Positions 20,478 through 31,210 of a stretch of 40,000 bases of DNA are shown piece after piece. The DNA lies in NCBI GenBank assembly GCA_009746045.1, contig RPFO01000082.1:3148828-3188827 (forward strand). Reading direction: 5' to 3'. Position 1 is the stretch's first letter. Each line of letters begins with the position of its first letter. The position numbers and the translations under genes are program-made. The notes under the pieces are model-generated. The model did no database searches. It was not told where the DNA came from and saw only the letters and a program-made list of their open reading frames with translations. This DNA comes from Mesostigma viride (lineage: Eukaryota > Streptophyta > Mesostigmatophyceae > Mesostigmatales > Mesostigmataceae).

Positions 20478-23337
20478 GGGCATGGTAGGGACAGGCCACT
20501 GTGGGAATAGGGCATGGTAGGGACAGGCCACTGTGGGAATAGGGTATGGTAGGAATAGGGCATGGTAGGGACAGGCCACTGTGGGAATAGGGCATGGTAG
20601 GGACAGGCCACTGTGGGAATAGGGCATGGTAGGGACAGGCCACTGTGGGAATAGGCCATGGTAGGGACAGGCCACTGTGGGAATAGGGCGTGGTAGGTAT
20701 AGGGCATGGTAGGGATAGGCCACTGTGGGAATAGGGCATGGTAGGGACAGGCCACTGTGGGAATAGGGCATGGTAGGAATAGGGCATGGTAGGGACAGGC
20801 CACTGTGGGAATAGGGCATGGTAGGGACAGGCCACTGTGGGAATAGGGCATGGTAGGAATAGGGCATGGTAGGGACAGGCCACTGTGGGAATAGGGCATG
20901 GTAGGGATAGGCCACTGTGGGAATCGGACATGGTAGGGACAGGCCACTGTGGGAATAGGGTATGGTAGGGACAGGCCACTGTGGGAATAGGGCATGGTAG
21001 GGACAGGCCACTGTGGGAATAGGGTATGGTAGGTATAGGGCATGGTAGGGACAGGCCACTGTGGGAATAGGCCATGGTAGGGATAGGGCATGGTAGGGAC
21101 AGGCCACTGTGGGAATAGGGCATGGTAGGGATAGGGCATGGTAGGGACAGGCCACTGTGGGAATAGGGCATGGTAGGAATAGGGCATGGTAGGGACAGGC
21201 CACTGTGGGAATAGGGCATGGTAGGGATAGGCCACTGTGGGAATCGGACATGGTAGGGACAGGCCACTGTGGGAATAGGGTATGGTAGGGACAGGCCACT
21301 GTGGGAATAGGGCATGGTAGGGACAGGCCACTGTGGGAATAGGGTATGGTAGGTATAGGGCATGGTAGGGACAGGCCACTGTGGGAATAGGGCATGGTAG
21401 GGACAGGCCACTGTGGGAATAGGGCATGGTAGGGACAGGCCACTGTGGGAATAGGGTATGGTAGGTATAGGGCGTGGTAGGGACAGGCCACTGTGGGAAT
21501 AGGGCACGGTAGGTATAGGGCATGGTAGGGACAGGCCACTGTGGGAATAGGGTATGGTAGGTATAGGGCGTGGTAGGGACAGGCCACTGTGGGAATAGGG
21601 CACGGTAGGTATAGGGCATGGTAGGGACAGGCCACTGTGGGAATAGGGTATGGTAGGTATAGGGCATGGTAGGGACAGGCCACTGTGGGAATAGGGCATG
21701 GTAGGGACAGGCCACTGTGGGAATAGGACATGGTAGGGACAGGCCACTGTGGGAATAGGGCGTGGTAGGTATAGGGCATGGTAGGGACAGGCCACTGTGG
21801 GAATAGGGCATGGTAGGGACAGGCCACTGTGGGAATAGGGCATGGTAGGGACAGGCCACTGTGGGAATAGGGCATGGTAGGGACAGGCCACTGTGGGAAT
21901 AGGGCATGGTAGGGACAGGCCACTGTGGGAATAGGGTATGGTAGGAATAGGGCATGGTAGGGACAGGCCACTGTGGGAATAGGGCATGGTAGGGACAGGC
22001 CACTGTGGGAATAGGGCATGGTAGGGACAGGCCACTGTGGGAATAGGCCATGGTAGGGACAGGCCACTGTGGGAATAGGGCGTGGTAGGTATAGGGCATG
22101 GTAGGGATAGGCCACTGTGGGAATAGGGCATGGTAGGGACAGGCCACTGTGGGAATAGGGCATGGTAGGAATAGGGCATGGTAGGGACAGGCCACTGTGG
22201 GAATAGGGCATGGTAGGGACAGGCCACTGTGGGAATAGGGCATGGTAGGAATAGGGCATGGTAGGGACAGGCCACTGTGGGAATAGGGCATGGTAGGGAT
22301 AGGCCACTGTGGGAATCGGACATGGTAGGGACAGGCCACTGTGGGAATAGGGTATGGTAGGGACAGGCCACTGTGGGAATAGGGCATGGTAGGGACAGGC
22401 CACTGTGGGAATAGGGTATGGTAGGTATAGGGCATGGTAGGGACAGGCCACTGTGGGAATAGGCCATGGTAGGGATAGGGCATGGTAGGGACAGGCCACT
22501 GTGGGAATAGGGCATGGTAGGGATAGGGCATGGTAGGGACAGGCCACTGTGGGAATAGGGCATGGTAGGAATAGGGCATGGTAGGGACAGGCCACTGTGG
22601 GAATAGGGCATGGTAGGGATAGGCCACTGTGGGAATCGGACATGGTAGGGACAGGCCACTGTGGGAATAGGGTATGGTAGGGACAGGCCACTGTGGGAAT
22701 AGGGCATGGTAGGGACAGGCCACTGTGGGAATAGGGTATGGTAGGTATAGGGCATGGTAGGGACAGGCCACTGTGGGAATAGGGCATGGTAGGGACAGGC
22801 CACTGTGGGAATAGGGCATGGTAGGGACAGGCCACTGTGGGAATAGGGTATGGTAGGTATAGGGCGTGGTAGGGACAGGCCACTGTGGGAATAGGGCACG
22901 GTAGGTATAGGGCATGGTAGGGACAGGCCACTGTGGGAATAGGGTATGGTAGGTATAGGGCGTGGTAGGGACAGGCCACTGTGGGAATAGGGCACGGTAG
23001 GTATAGGGCATGGTAGGGACAGGCCACTGTGGGAATAGGGTATGGTAGGTATAGGGCATGGTAGGGACAGGCCACTGTGGGAATAGGGCATGGTAGGGAC
23101 AGGCCACTGTGGGAATAGGACATGGTAGGGACAGGCCACTGTGGGAATAGGGCGTGGTAGGTATAGGGCATGGTAGGGACAGGCCACTGTGGGAATAGGG
23201 CATGGTAGGGACAGGCCACTGTGGGAATAGGGCATGGTAGGGACAGGCCACTGTGGGAATAGGGCATGGTAGGGACAGGCCACTGTGGGAATAGGGCATG
23301 GTAGGGATAGGCCACTGTGGGAATAGGGTATGGTAGG
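20478..23337. repeat. Higher-order tandem duplication of 1,392 bp inside the satellite
   Basis: The rare variant GAATCGGACATGG occurs four times, at 20921, 21241, 22313 and 22633. The second pair is displaced by exactly 1,392 bp (87 x 16). The order of unit variants is the same over about 20478-21869 and 21870-23261, with hardly a mismatch in the stretches I compared, and matching fades out near 23337. Inside each copy, the pairs at 320-bp distance show an older, shorter duplication. Confidence 0.85.
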
Positions 23338-24780
23338 GACAGGCCACTGTGGGAATAGGGCATGGTAGGGACAGGCCACTGTGGGAATAGGGCATGGTAG
23401 GGACAGGCCACTGTGGGAATAGGGCATGGTAGGTATAGGGCATGGTAGGGACAGGCCACTGTGGGAATAGGGTATGGTAGGAATAGGGCATGGTAGGGAC
23501 AGGCCAATGTGGGAATAGGGCAGTGTAGGTATAGGGCATGGTAGGGACAGGCCACTGTGGGAATAGGGCATGGTAGGGACAGGCCACTGTGGGAATAGGG
23601 TATGGTAGGGATAGGGCATGGTAGGGACAGGCCACTGTGGGAATAGGGCAATGTAGGGACAGGCCACTGTGGGAATAGGGCATGGTAGGGATAGGCCACT
23701 GTGGGAATAGGGCGTGGTAGGAATAGGGCATGGTAGGGACAGGCCACTGTGGGAATAGGACATGGTAGGGACAGGCCACTGTGGGAATAGGGTATGGTAG
23801 GGATAGGGCATGGTAGGGACAGGCCACTGTGGGAATAGGGCATGGTAGGGACAGGCCACTGTGGGAATAGGGCATGGTAGGGACAGGCCACTGTGGGAAT
23901 AGGGTATGGTAGGGACAGGCCACTGTGGGAATAGGGCATGGTAGGGACAGGCCACTGTGGGAATAGGGCATGGTAGGGACAGGCCACTGTGGGAATAGGG
24001 CATGATAGGTATAGGGCATGGTAGGGACAGGCCACTGTGGGAATAGGACATGGTAGGGACAGGCCACTGTGGGAATAGGCCATGGTAGGAATAGGCCATG
24101 GTAGGAATAGGGCATGGTAGGGACAGGCCACTGTGGGAATAGGGCAGTGTAGGTATAGGGCATGGTAGGGACAGGCCACTGTGGGAATAGGGCATGGTAG
24201 GGACAGGCCACTGTGGGAATAGGGTATGGTAGGGATAGGGCATGGTAGGGACAGGCCACTGTGGGAATAGGGCAATGTAGGGACAGGCCACTGTGGGAAT
24301 AGGGCATGGTAGGGATAGGGCATGGTAGGGACAGGCCACTGTGGGAATAGGGCGTGGTAGGAATAGGGCATGGTAGGGACAGGCCACTGTGGGAATAGGA
24401 CATGGTAGGGACAGGCCACTGTGGGAATAGGGCATGGTAGGGATAGGCCACTGTGGGAATAGGCCATGGTAGGGACAGGCCACTGTGGGAATAGGGCATG
24501 GTAGGAATAGGGCATGGTAGGGACAGGCCACTGTGGGAATAGGGCATGGTAGGGACAGGCCACTGTGGGAATAGGGCATGGTAGGGACAGGCCACTGTGG
24601 GAATAGGCCATGGTAGGTATAGGGCATGGTAGGGACAGGCCACTGTGGGAATAGGACATGGTAGGGACAGGCCACTGTGGGAATAGGGCATGGTAGGGAC
24701 AGGCCACTGTGGGAATAGGGCATGGTAGGGACAGGCCACTGTGGGAATAGGGCATGGTAGGAATAGGCCATGGTAGGAAT

Positions 24781-25680
24781 AGGGCAGGTAGGGACAGGCC
24801 ACTGTGGGAATAGGACATGGTAGGGACAGGCCACTGTGGTAATAGGGCATGGTAGGGACAGGCCACTGTGGGAATAGGCCATGGTAGGTATAGGGCATGG
24901 TAGGGACAGGCCACTGTGGGAATAGGGCATGGTAGGAATAGGCCATGGTAGGAATAGGGCAGGTAGGGACAGGCCACTGTGGGAATAGGACATGGTAGGG
25001 ACAGGCCACTGTGGGAATAGGGCATGGTAGGGACAGGCCACTGTGGGAATAGGCCATGGTAGGTATAGGGTATGGTAGGGACAGGCCACTGTGGGAATAG
25101 GGTATGGTAGGGACAGGCCACTGTGGGAATAGGGCAATGTAGGGACAGGCCACTGTGGGAATAGGGCACGGTAGGAATAGGGCATGGTAGGGACAGGCCA
25201 CTGTGGGAATAGGGCACGGTAGGAATAGGGCATGGTAGGGACAGGCCACTGTGGGAATAGGCCATGGTAGGTATAGGGCATGGTAGGGACAGGCCACTGT
25301 GGGAATAGGGCATGGTAGGGACAGGCCACTGTGGGAATAGGCCATGGTAGGTATAGGGCATGGTAGGGACAGGCCACTGTGGGAATAGGGCACGGTAGGG
25401 ACAGGCCACTGTGGGAATAGGGCATGGTAGGAATAGGCCATGGTAGGAATAGGGCAGGTAGGGACAGGCCACTGTGGGAATAGGACATGGTAGGGACAGG
25501 CCACTGTGGGAATAGGGCATGGTAGGGACAGGCCACTGTGGGAATAGGCCATGGTAGGTATAGGGTATGGTAGGGACAGGCCACTGTGGGAATAGGGTAT
25601 GGTAGGGACAGGCCACTGTGGGAATAGGGCAATGTAGGGACAGGCCACTGTGGGAATAGGGCACGGTAGGAATAGGGCAT
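24781..25680. repeat. Satellite section with a copied 1-bp deletion unit, 495-bp displacement
   Basis: A unit lacking one T (GGGCAGGTAGGG in place of GGGCATGGTAGGG) occurs at 24781, 24956 and 25451. The steps are 175 and 495 bp, each a multiple of 16 minus 1, which marks these as copies of one mutated unit. The neighbouring variant CAATGT recurs at 25135 and 25630, also 495 bp apart. Confidence 0.75.
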
Positions 25681-27168
25681 GGTAGGGACAGGCCACTGTG
25701 GGAATAGGGCACGGTAGGAATAGGGCATGGTAGGGACAGGCCACTGTGGGAATAGGGCACGGTAGGTATAGGGCATGGTAGGGACAGGCCACTGTGGGAA
25801 TAGGGCACGGTAGGTATAGGGCATGGTAGGGACAGGCCACTGTGGGAAAAGGGCGTGGTAGGTATAGGGCATGGTAGGGACAGGCCACTGTGGGAATAGG
25901 GTATGGTAGGGACAGGCCACTGTGGGAATAGGGCACGGTAGGTATAGGGCATGGTAGGGAGAGGCCACTGTGGGAATAGGGCGTGGTAGGGACAGGCCAC
26001 TGTGGGAATAGGGCACGGTAGGTATAGGGCATGGTAGGGACAGGCCACTGTGGGAATAGGGCACGGTAGGTATAGGGCATGGTAGGGACAGGCCACTGTG
26101 GGAATAGGGCGTGGTAGGAATAGGGCGTGGTAGGGACAGGCCACTGTGGGAATAGGGCATGGTAGGGACAGGCCACTGTGGGAATAGGGCATGGTAGGGA
26201 CAGGCCACTGTGGGAATAGGGCGTGGTAGGGACAGGCCACTGTGGGAATAGGGCATGGTAGGGACAGGCCACTGTGGGAATAGGACATGGTAGGGACAGG
26301 CCACTGTGGGAATAGGGCGTGGTAGGTATAGGGCATGGTAGGGACAGGCCACTGTGGGAATAGGGCATGGTAGGGACAGGCCACTGTGGGAATAGGGCAT
26401 GGTAGGGACAGGCCACTGTGGGAATAGGACATGGTAGGGACAGGCCACTGTGGGAATAGGGCATGGTAGGGACAGGCCACTGTGGGAATAGGGCATGATA
26501 GGTATAGGGCATGGTAGGGACAGGCCACTGTGGGAATAGGACATGGTAGGGACAGGCCACTGTGGGAATAGGACATGGTAGGGACAGGCCACTGTGGGAA
26601 TAGGGCAGTGTAGGTATAGGGCATGGTAGGGACAGGCCACTGTGGGAATAGGGCATGGTAGGGACAGGCCACTGTGGGAATAGGGCGTGGTAGGAATAGG
26701 GCGTGGTAGGGACAGGCCACTGTGGGAATAGGGCGTGGTAGGGACAGGCCACTGTGGGAATAGGGCATGGTAGGGACAGGCCACTGTGGGAATAGGGCAG
26801 TGTAGGTATAGGGAATGGTAGGGACAGGCCACTGTGGGAATAGGGCACGGTAGGTATAGGGCATGGTAGGGACAGGCCACTGTGGGAATAGGGCGTGGTT
26901 GGTATAGGGCATGGTAGGGACAGGCCACTGTGGGAATAGGACATGGTAGGGACAGGCCACTGTGGGAATAGGCCATGGTAGGAATAGGGCATGGTAGGGA
27001 CAGGCCACTGTGGGAATAGGGCATGGTAGGGACAGGCCACTGTGGGAATAGGGCATGGTAGGGACAGGCCACTGTGGGAATAGGGCATGGTAGGGACAGG
27101 CCACTGTGGGAATAGGGCATGGTAGGGACAGGCCACTGTGGGAATAGGGCATGGTAGGTATAGGACAC

Positions 27169-27477
27169 GTGTGCTGTTCTTCACATGGATGGGACCACTT
27201 GGTGAGATGAGCGGCTGTTCCTGGAATCTGTCCTTCTCACTCTTCTCTATCTATGGAGTTCCTGTCACACGAGTTGTCCATCTTTGTCGCGCTTATGGGC
27301 ACGGGGTGGTTGGAAAGACTGGCAGAGGCCACCCCCTGCGCCGCACGCACGTCACAAATCAGCCACACCATCCCAGCTCTAGCGTGGCAAGGCAAGCAGC
27401 CACGGTTCGCATAACCTCGCATCCATCGGCATCCCCTTCGCGCCATCCCTGTCGCTGTGCCTCCCATGCGTGCGCAG
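27169..27477 (+). other. Sequence between satellite and GLTP-family exon
   Basis: About 300 bases without GLTP-like coding sequence. It ends in a pyrimidine-rich stretch and GTGCGCAG before the exon at 27478, so it is probably the 3' part of an intron. Confidence 0.5.
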
Positions 27478-28549
27478 ACGCCCTACAACAAGGACCCTGC
27501 CAAGTACCAGTACCTGGGGGACCTTCTGCAGGACGAGAAGCAGCAGGGTGTCCACCTCAAGGACCCGAGTGGCACGATCGGCACGCTGTGGTTGCGGCGC
27601 AGCCTCGAATTTCTCATCGCCGTGTTTGACCAGGTGAGGCATCGCCGTGTTTGACCTGGTGAGCAAGCAGTCTCTTTCCACCAGGTGTAAGCACTCCCCT
27701 TGTTTGACAGGTAAGACGTCCATGTCCATGTTTTCCACCAGGGGACCAGACGCTGCATTAGACTGGGCGACCGCGCCAGTGTCCACATACCTGTCATTGT
27801 CACCTCGTGTGCCACTGCGCTGGGCTGTAACGCTGCTGCGACCTGTCACCTGTCACCTGTCACCTGTCATCCATATTTCCCCTTTGCGTCGGCTTGCTGG
27901 GGCTTCAATATGCCGGCTGGGGCTTCAGTATACCGTGGAATCAAGCTGAGAATAGTAAACTAAATGCTTGCTAGCACCGGGACGCGAAAACTCGCGAAAC
28001 TCATGTACCTCGAGCAGGTTTTGAACCAGGGCCTCTGGCATAGATTCCGTGGCTGTATGGTTCTCCTGGTCGGCTGGTCCCTTGGCATCCCAAGCTACAG
28101 CCCAACGGCGAAAAAAACCTTTACCGGATAGTAGTGCCGGTGATTCGAAAACTGTGCGAGATAAACTATGTGAGCTAGTGCTGTATGATACCCCTGTTTC
28201 AAGTCAACATTTCAAAGGACTGTGTGATTAATTTTCTGATGTGCCGCCGCACCTTGTTGTACCTGCCCCCCAGGTCATCAACGCCAAGGAGGAGACGACG
28301 ATGACCGAGGCGATGGACGCTGCGTACGACAAGACGCTGCTCCCATTCCACGGCTGGCTGACCGAGAAGGCGATGCGCGCGTCCATGTATGTGTGCGAGA
28401 CCAAGGAGCACTTCATCGCGGCGCTGGGGCCGACCAAGGAGGTCGTGTTCGAGGAGATGAGGAAGTGTTCCGAAGCGATGGCGCCGGTGCTGGAACGGGT
28501 CAAGGCCACGTTCCTGGAGCTCGACATGGAGGACACGCGGAAAGTTTGA
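27478..28549 (+). CDS. Glycolipid transfer protein (GLTP) family, C-terminal two exons, 5' part not found
   Basis: GLTP-fold proteins carry single glycosphingolipids or ceramide-phosphate between membranes in the cytosol. Exon 27478-27633 (52 codons) encodes YNKDPAKYQYLGDLLQDEK, followed by GTLWLRRSLEFL, matching the family's YDTNPAKF...LMWLKRGLRF region and including the Trp that stacks on the sugar headgroup. Exon 28274-28549 (91 codons and stop) encodes AMDAAYDKTLLPFHGWLTEKA, with the conserved headgroup-binding His, and the final helices. Both junctions are GT-AG and phase 0. The N-terminal helix with the Asp/Asn/Lys headgroup residues (DxxGNxxK) is absent from 27169-27477. It may lie beyond the satellite; if so that 8.1-kb array is intronic. 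The retained Trp favours a glycolipid rather than a ceramide-phosphate ligand. The donor after exon 27478-27633 is duplicated. Confidence 0.75.
27615..27663 (+). repeat. 25-bp tandem duplication of a splice donor
   Basis: CATCGCCGTGTTTGACCAGG followed by TGAGG is repeated 25 bp downstream as CATCGCCGTGTTTGACCTGG followed by TGAGC. Both copies contain a usable GGTGAG donor. Use of the second would read into an in-frame TGA (GTT TGA), so the first (27634) is the productive site. Confidence 0.85.
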
Positions 28550-29451
28550 GGTGGCCGAACTGTAGGAAAGTCTGGATTGGCCGAGTTGTAGGAGAGCCGG
28601 AGGGGGCCTTTTCTGGTGCCCTGTGACGCGCACAGCGCGGAACGCTTGATGGGCGATGGGTAATATGGAGGTCTAAAGTGGCCTAGTTCTAGCCTTCTAG
28701 GGAAGATTGGATGGGCAGCCAAGGCGTGAATTCTTGGCAGTCAGGGAACAAACAAGTACACGTATGTGGGACCAGCTAAGCAGTTCCACAAGGGGCGATC
28801 CGATCCTTGGGGTCGGGTCCCTGCAGGGTGGTTGGTGGCACCGTGACGGCTTGCAGCTTGTTTTCCCCTACGAATGAAGGGTTCACGATTGGCTTGCACA
28901 GGGCCTGGTGGTCATCGGGGAACATTCAGAGCGTCTTTTGCAGCTGCGTGGTTGCAGATATGCGTGCCAGGCGTGTCCGGCAGGTCTGCATCCATGGTGG
29001 CCTCTCTACTGTCACAACTTTTTCTGTGGAATAAAGAGGGAAGCATGTCAGGGTAGGGCAGGGCCTGTTGCTTTGCTTATACAGCAAGCAGGATGCAATC
29101 CCATGTTTGATGGCCCAGATTGGAGCAGCGTTTCTTGAGCACTGCCTTAAACTACCTTGAAACAACTAGGGCCCGGGCTTGCAACCTTGCACGCAGATAA
29201 CTGCACAGAGTGCCAGCCAGGTAACAGCTGGCATTCTTGAACTGGCAAGCCATTTGATTGCTGTGCGAAGGATGATGAAGAGGCGAAATTCGCAGGCACA
29301 CCCGGCCTGTGCCCTGTGCTGTTGCGACAAGGTTTGTGTCACTGGCCAGCATGTGATTGCTGAGAGAGAGGCTAGCTTTTTTTGTGGGGTGTTTTTTTGT
29401 GCAACTTGGAATGGTTGCTGGAGGCAGGCAGACCATTACTTAATTAATTCA
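28550..29451. other. Downstream region of the GLTP-family gene
   Basis: No gene is visible. An AATAAA at 29030-29035 (+) may be a polyadenylation signal, about 480 bases after the stop. The rest is unremarkable. Confidence 0.5.
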
Positions 29452-29455
29452 TTAA

Positions 29456-31173
29456 CTCGCGTTAGCACATTTATAACGCAATTTTTTGCGTTATAACACT
29501 TTATTTCAATTAAACACATCTAATGAAGCAAGCATGATATGGGCTATCTGAGGCCAGTTATGAATTCTCTGAGATATATAAAAAAATGTAGTATATGGTC
29601 TTGGCATGTAATTCCCAGCCTGGCTATGTGAAATTCAAAGTTGAAGACACATGGGTCATTGGGTCTCGTAAACTATGACCCCCTCACACTACAAGGGGCC
29701 GGTATGCCACATGGGTCAAGTATTGCAGGCACTGAATTTTTTGGAGTAAAAGCAATATATGTAGACCCTCGTGGCTGCATATGGGCTTGAAATAAGCAGC
29801 CCTCCTATTTTCCCCACACCCATGAAATTATAACACTATAACACTGGGTAGACAAGTGGGTGCACACAAAAGGCACCGTGGGCCCCTTGGGGGGCATAAA
29901 CCCATGGAGATGCACAAACTAAGCCCAGATATGTCAAAATAAGACAGGGCAACCACCTGCAGCCAATAATACAAGCTGGCCACATGCCACGCTTAACGAG
30001 AAGAGCGGGCACTGCGGCCACCTTGTCCATGCACGTAGGTAACGTGGTACGGACACCCTACGCAAGGCATGCATTCTAGGAGGCAGCCACCAACAAACTA
30101 GTGGTGTTGAGCCTATTTCAGCCTGCCCTAGCAAGGATAAACTAGGCCTAAGCTGCTATAGCTTGCCAGGTGATGGCCAGCACACCTGGTGGCACATGCT
30201 GTCAATGGGAAGCTTTTACTCACCAGTTACGTGCTTGATGATGCCACAGAGACCAGCCAACTGCCTCACACTCATGCAATATGTGTATGGGAAATGTATA
30301 ACAAACATATATGGAGGTATTCAAACCCATACAGCCTCTAAAACTTATCACCATCACCCTGTGGCAGGTCAACTGACTGAGGGAAGCATCTAAGAATGGT
30401 GTTTTAGAAAGGGGCCAGGCCAGGGTCAAGAAAGAGCATGAATAGTGCAAAAAGAATGTGCTACACAAGCTAGAACGTATATATAAATGTCAAACATCGA
30501 TAGGAAAACGATGCTTAAGCTTTACCAGGCATGGATGGCGTTACCTTGGCCCAGCCGGTGGCCGCAAAATGGCGCATTTCGGCACACCAAAGCTGTGCAG
30601 CATGGTCGCTGGATTCGGCGATTTCTGGCCACCCTTGCACGTTTACGACTACTATGTATCATAAAAAGTAAAAAGAAACCGATATATCCTTTAAAATACG
30701 CCGGAAAGGTATTGCTGTCAACGTTTCTATCGTCCGGCCTGATCGCAGTTTATTCCAGCAAGAACGCTGCCGACACCTATCAAATGGCCCATTTCTCACC
30801 CCAGTATGTTGCTGGGACGCTAACATGTCTTCCTATTAGGTTACGATCGCGTTTCCTGGGGTCAAACAGCTGCGCCATGTCGCTAGACTACAGCAGGACT
30901 GCAGTGGGTACGCGCGATTTCGTTCGGCCATCACCTTCGTCTTCCCTAAAAAGTCCTGATTTACAGCTGGCATTGCATGATGCCACGTGGCAACCGTTGG
31001 GTACTTGGGTACGGGGATTTTTTTATGAGATCCTAGGGTTATAAACTAAGCCTGACTGCAGTTGTTTGGCCTCTAAACTATTGGGAAATAGTTGTTTGAA
31101 CTCCATGTTAACAACGCAATTTTTTGCGTTATAACCTCACAACGCAAAACATTGCGTTATGTAATAACGCGAG
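29456..31173. mobile_element. Non-autonomous DNA element with inverted ends, flanked by TTAA
   Basis: The left end CTCGCGTTA (29456-29464) and the right end TAACGCGAG (31165-31173) are perfect inverted repeats and extend imperfectly for about 40 bp. TTAA stands on both outer sides (29452-29455, 31174-31177), which fits a piggyBac-type TTAA target. Just inside each end are hairpins: arms TTATAACGCAA around TTTT at 29471-29496, AACGCAA around TTTT at 31113-31130, and AACGCAA around AACA at 31141-31158. The 1.7-kb interior is AT-rich and encodes no recognisable transposase; the open frame 30487-31044 has no known domain. Confidence 0.6.
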
Positions 31174-31210
31174 TTAAACTCATGCTCCCGTTGGGGAGTC
31201 ACGGAGCATT

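Larger units (their letters stand above)
19066..27168. repeat. 8.1-kb satellite of 16-bp and 32-bp units
   Basis: The array is unbroken for about 8,100 bp. The main unit is 32 bp, made of two related 16-mers: ATGGTAGGGACAGGCC and ACTGTGGGAATAGGGC. A third 16-mer, ATGGTAGGAATAGGGC (or GGTATAGGGC), combines the left half of the first with the right half of the second and is inserted singly at irregular places. Nearly all spacing is a multiple of 16 bp. No frame of the minus strand contains a stop in this unit, so three overlapping frames of more than 2,700 codons exist; on the plus strand each unit supplies TAG. There is no signal for a real protein: neither frame constancy nor codon bias. The array lies between the upstream spacer and the GLTP-family exons, perhaps inside an intron of that gene. 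Confidence 0.97.

Noticed and set aside
19066-27168. CRISPR-like regular repeat spacing
   Set aside because: Units are contiguous without unique spacers, and the context is a eukaryotic genome with introns.
18865-27184. Three overlapping minus-strand open frames of more than 2,700 codons each
   Set aside because: They are the same stop-free satellite read in three frames. Length, overlap and frame indifference exclude a conserved protein.
30487-31044. 185-codon open frame inside the inverted-repeat element as a transposase
   Set aside because: No DDE/D pattern, no known domain, and composition like the surrounding noncoding sequence.
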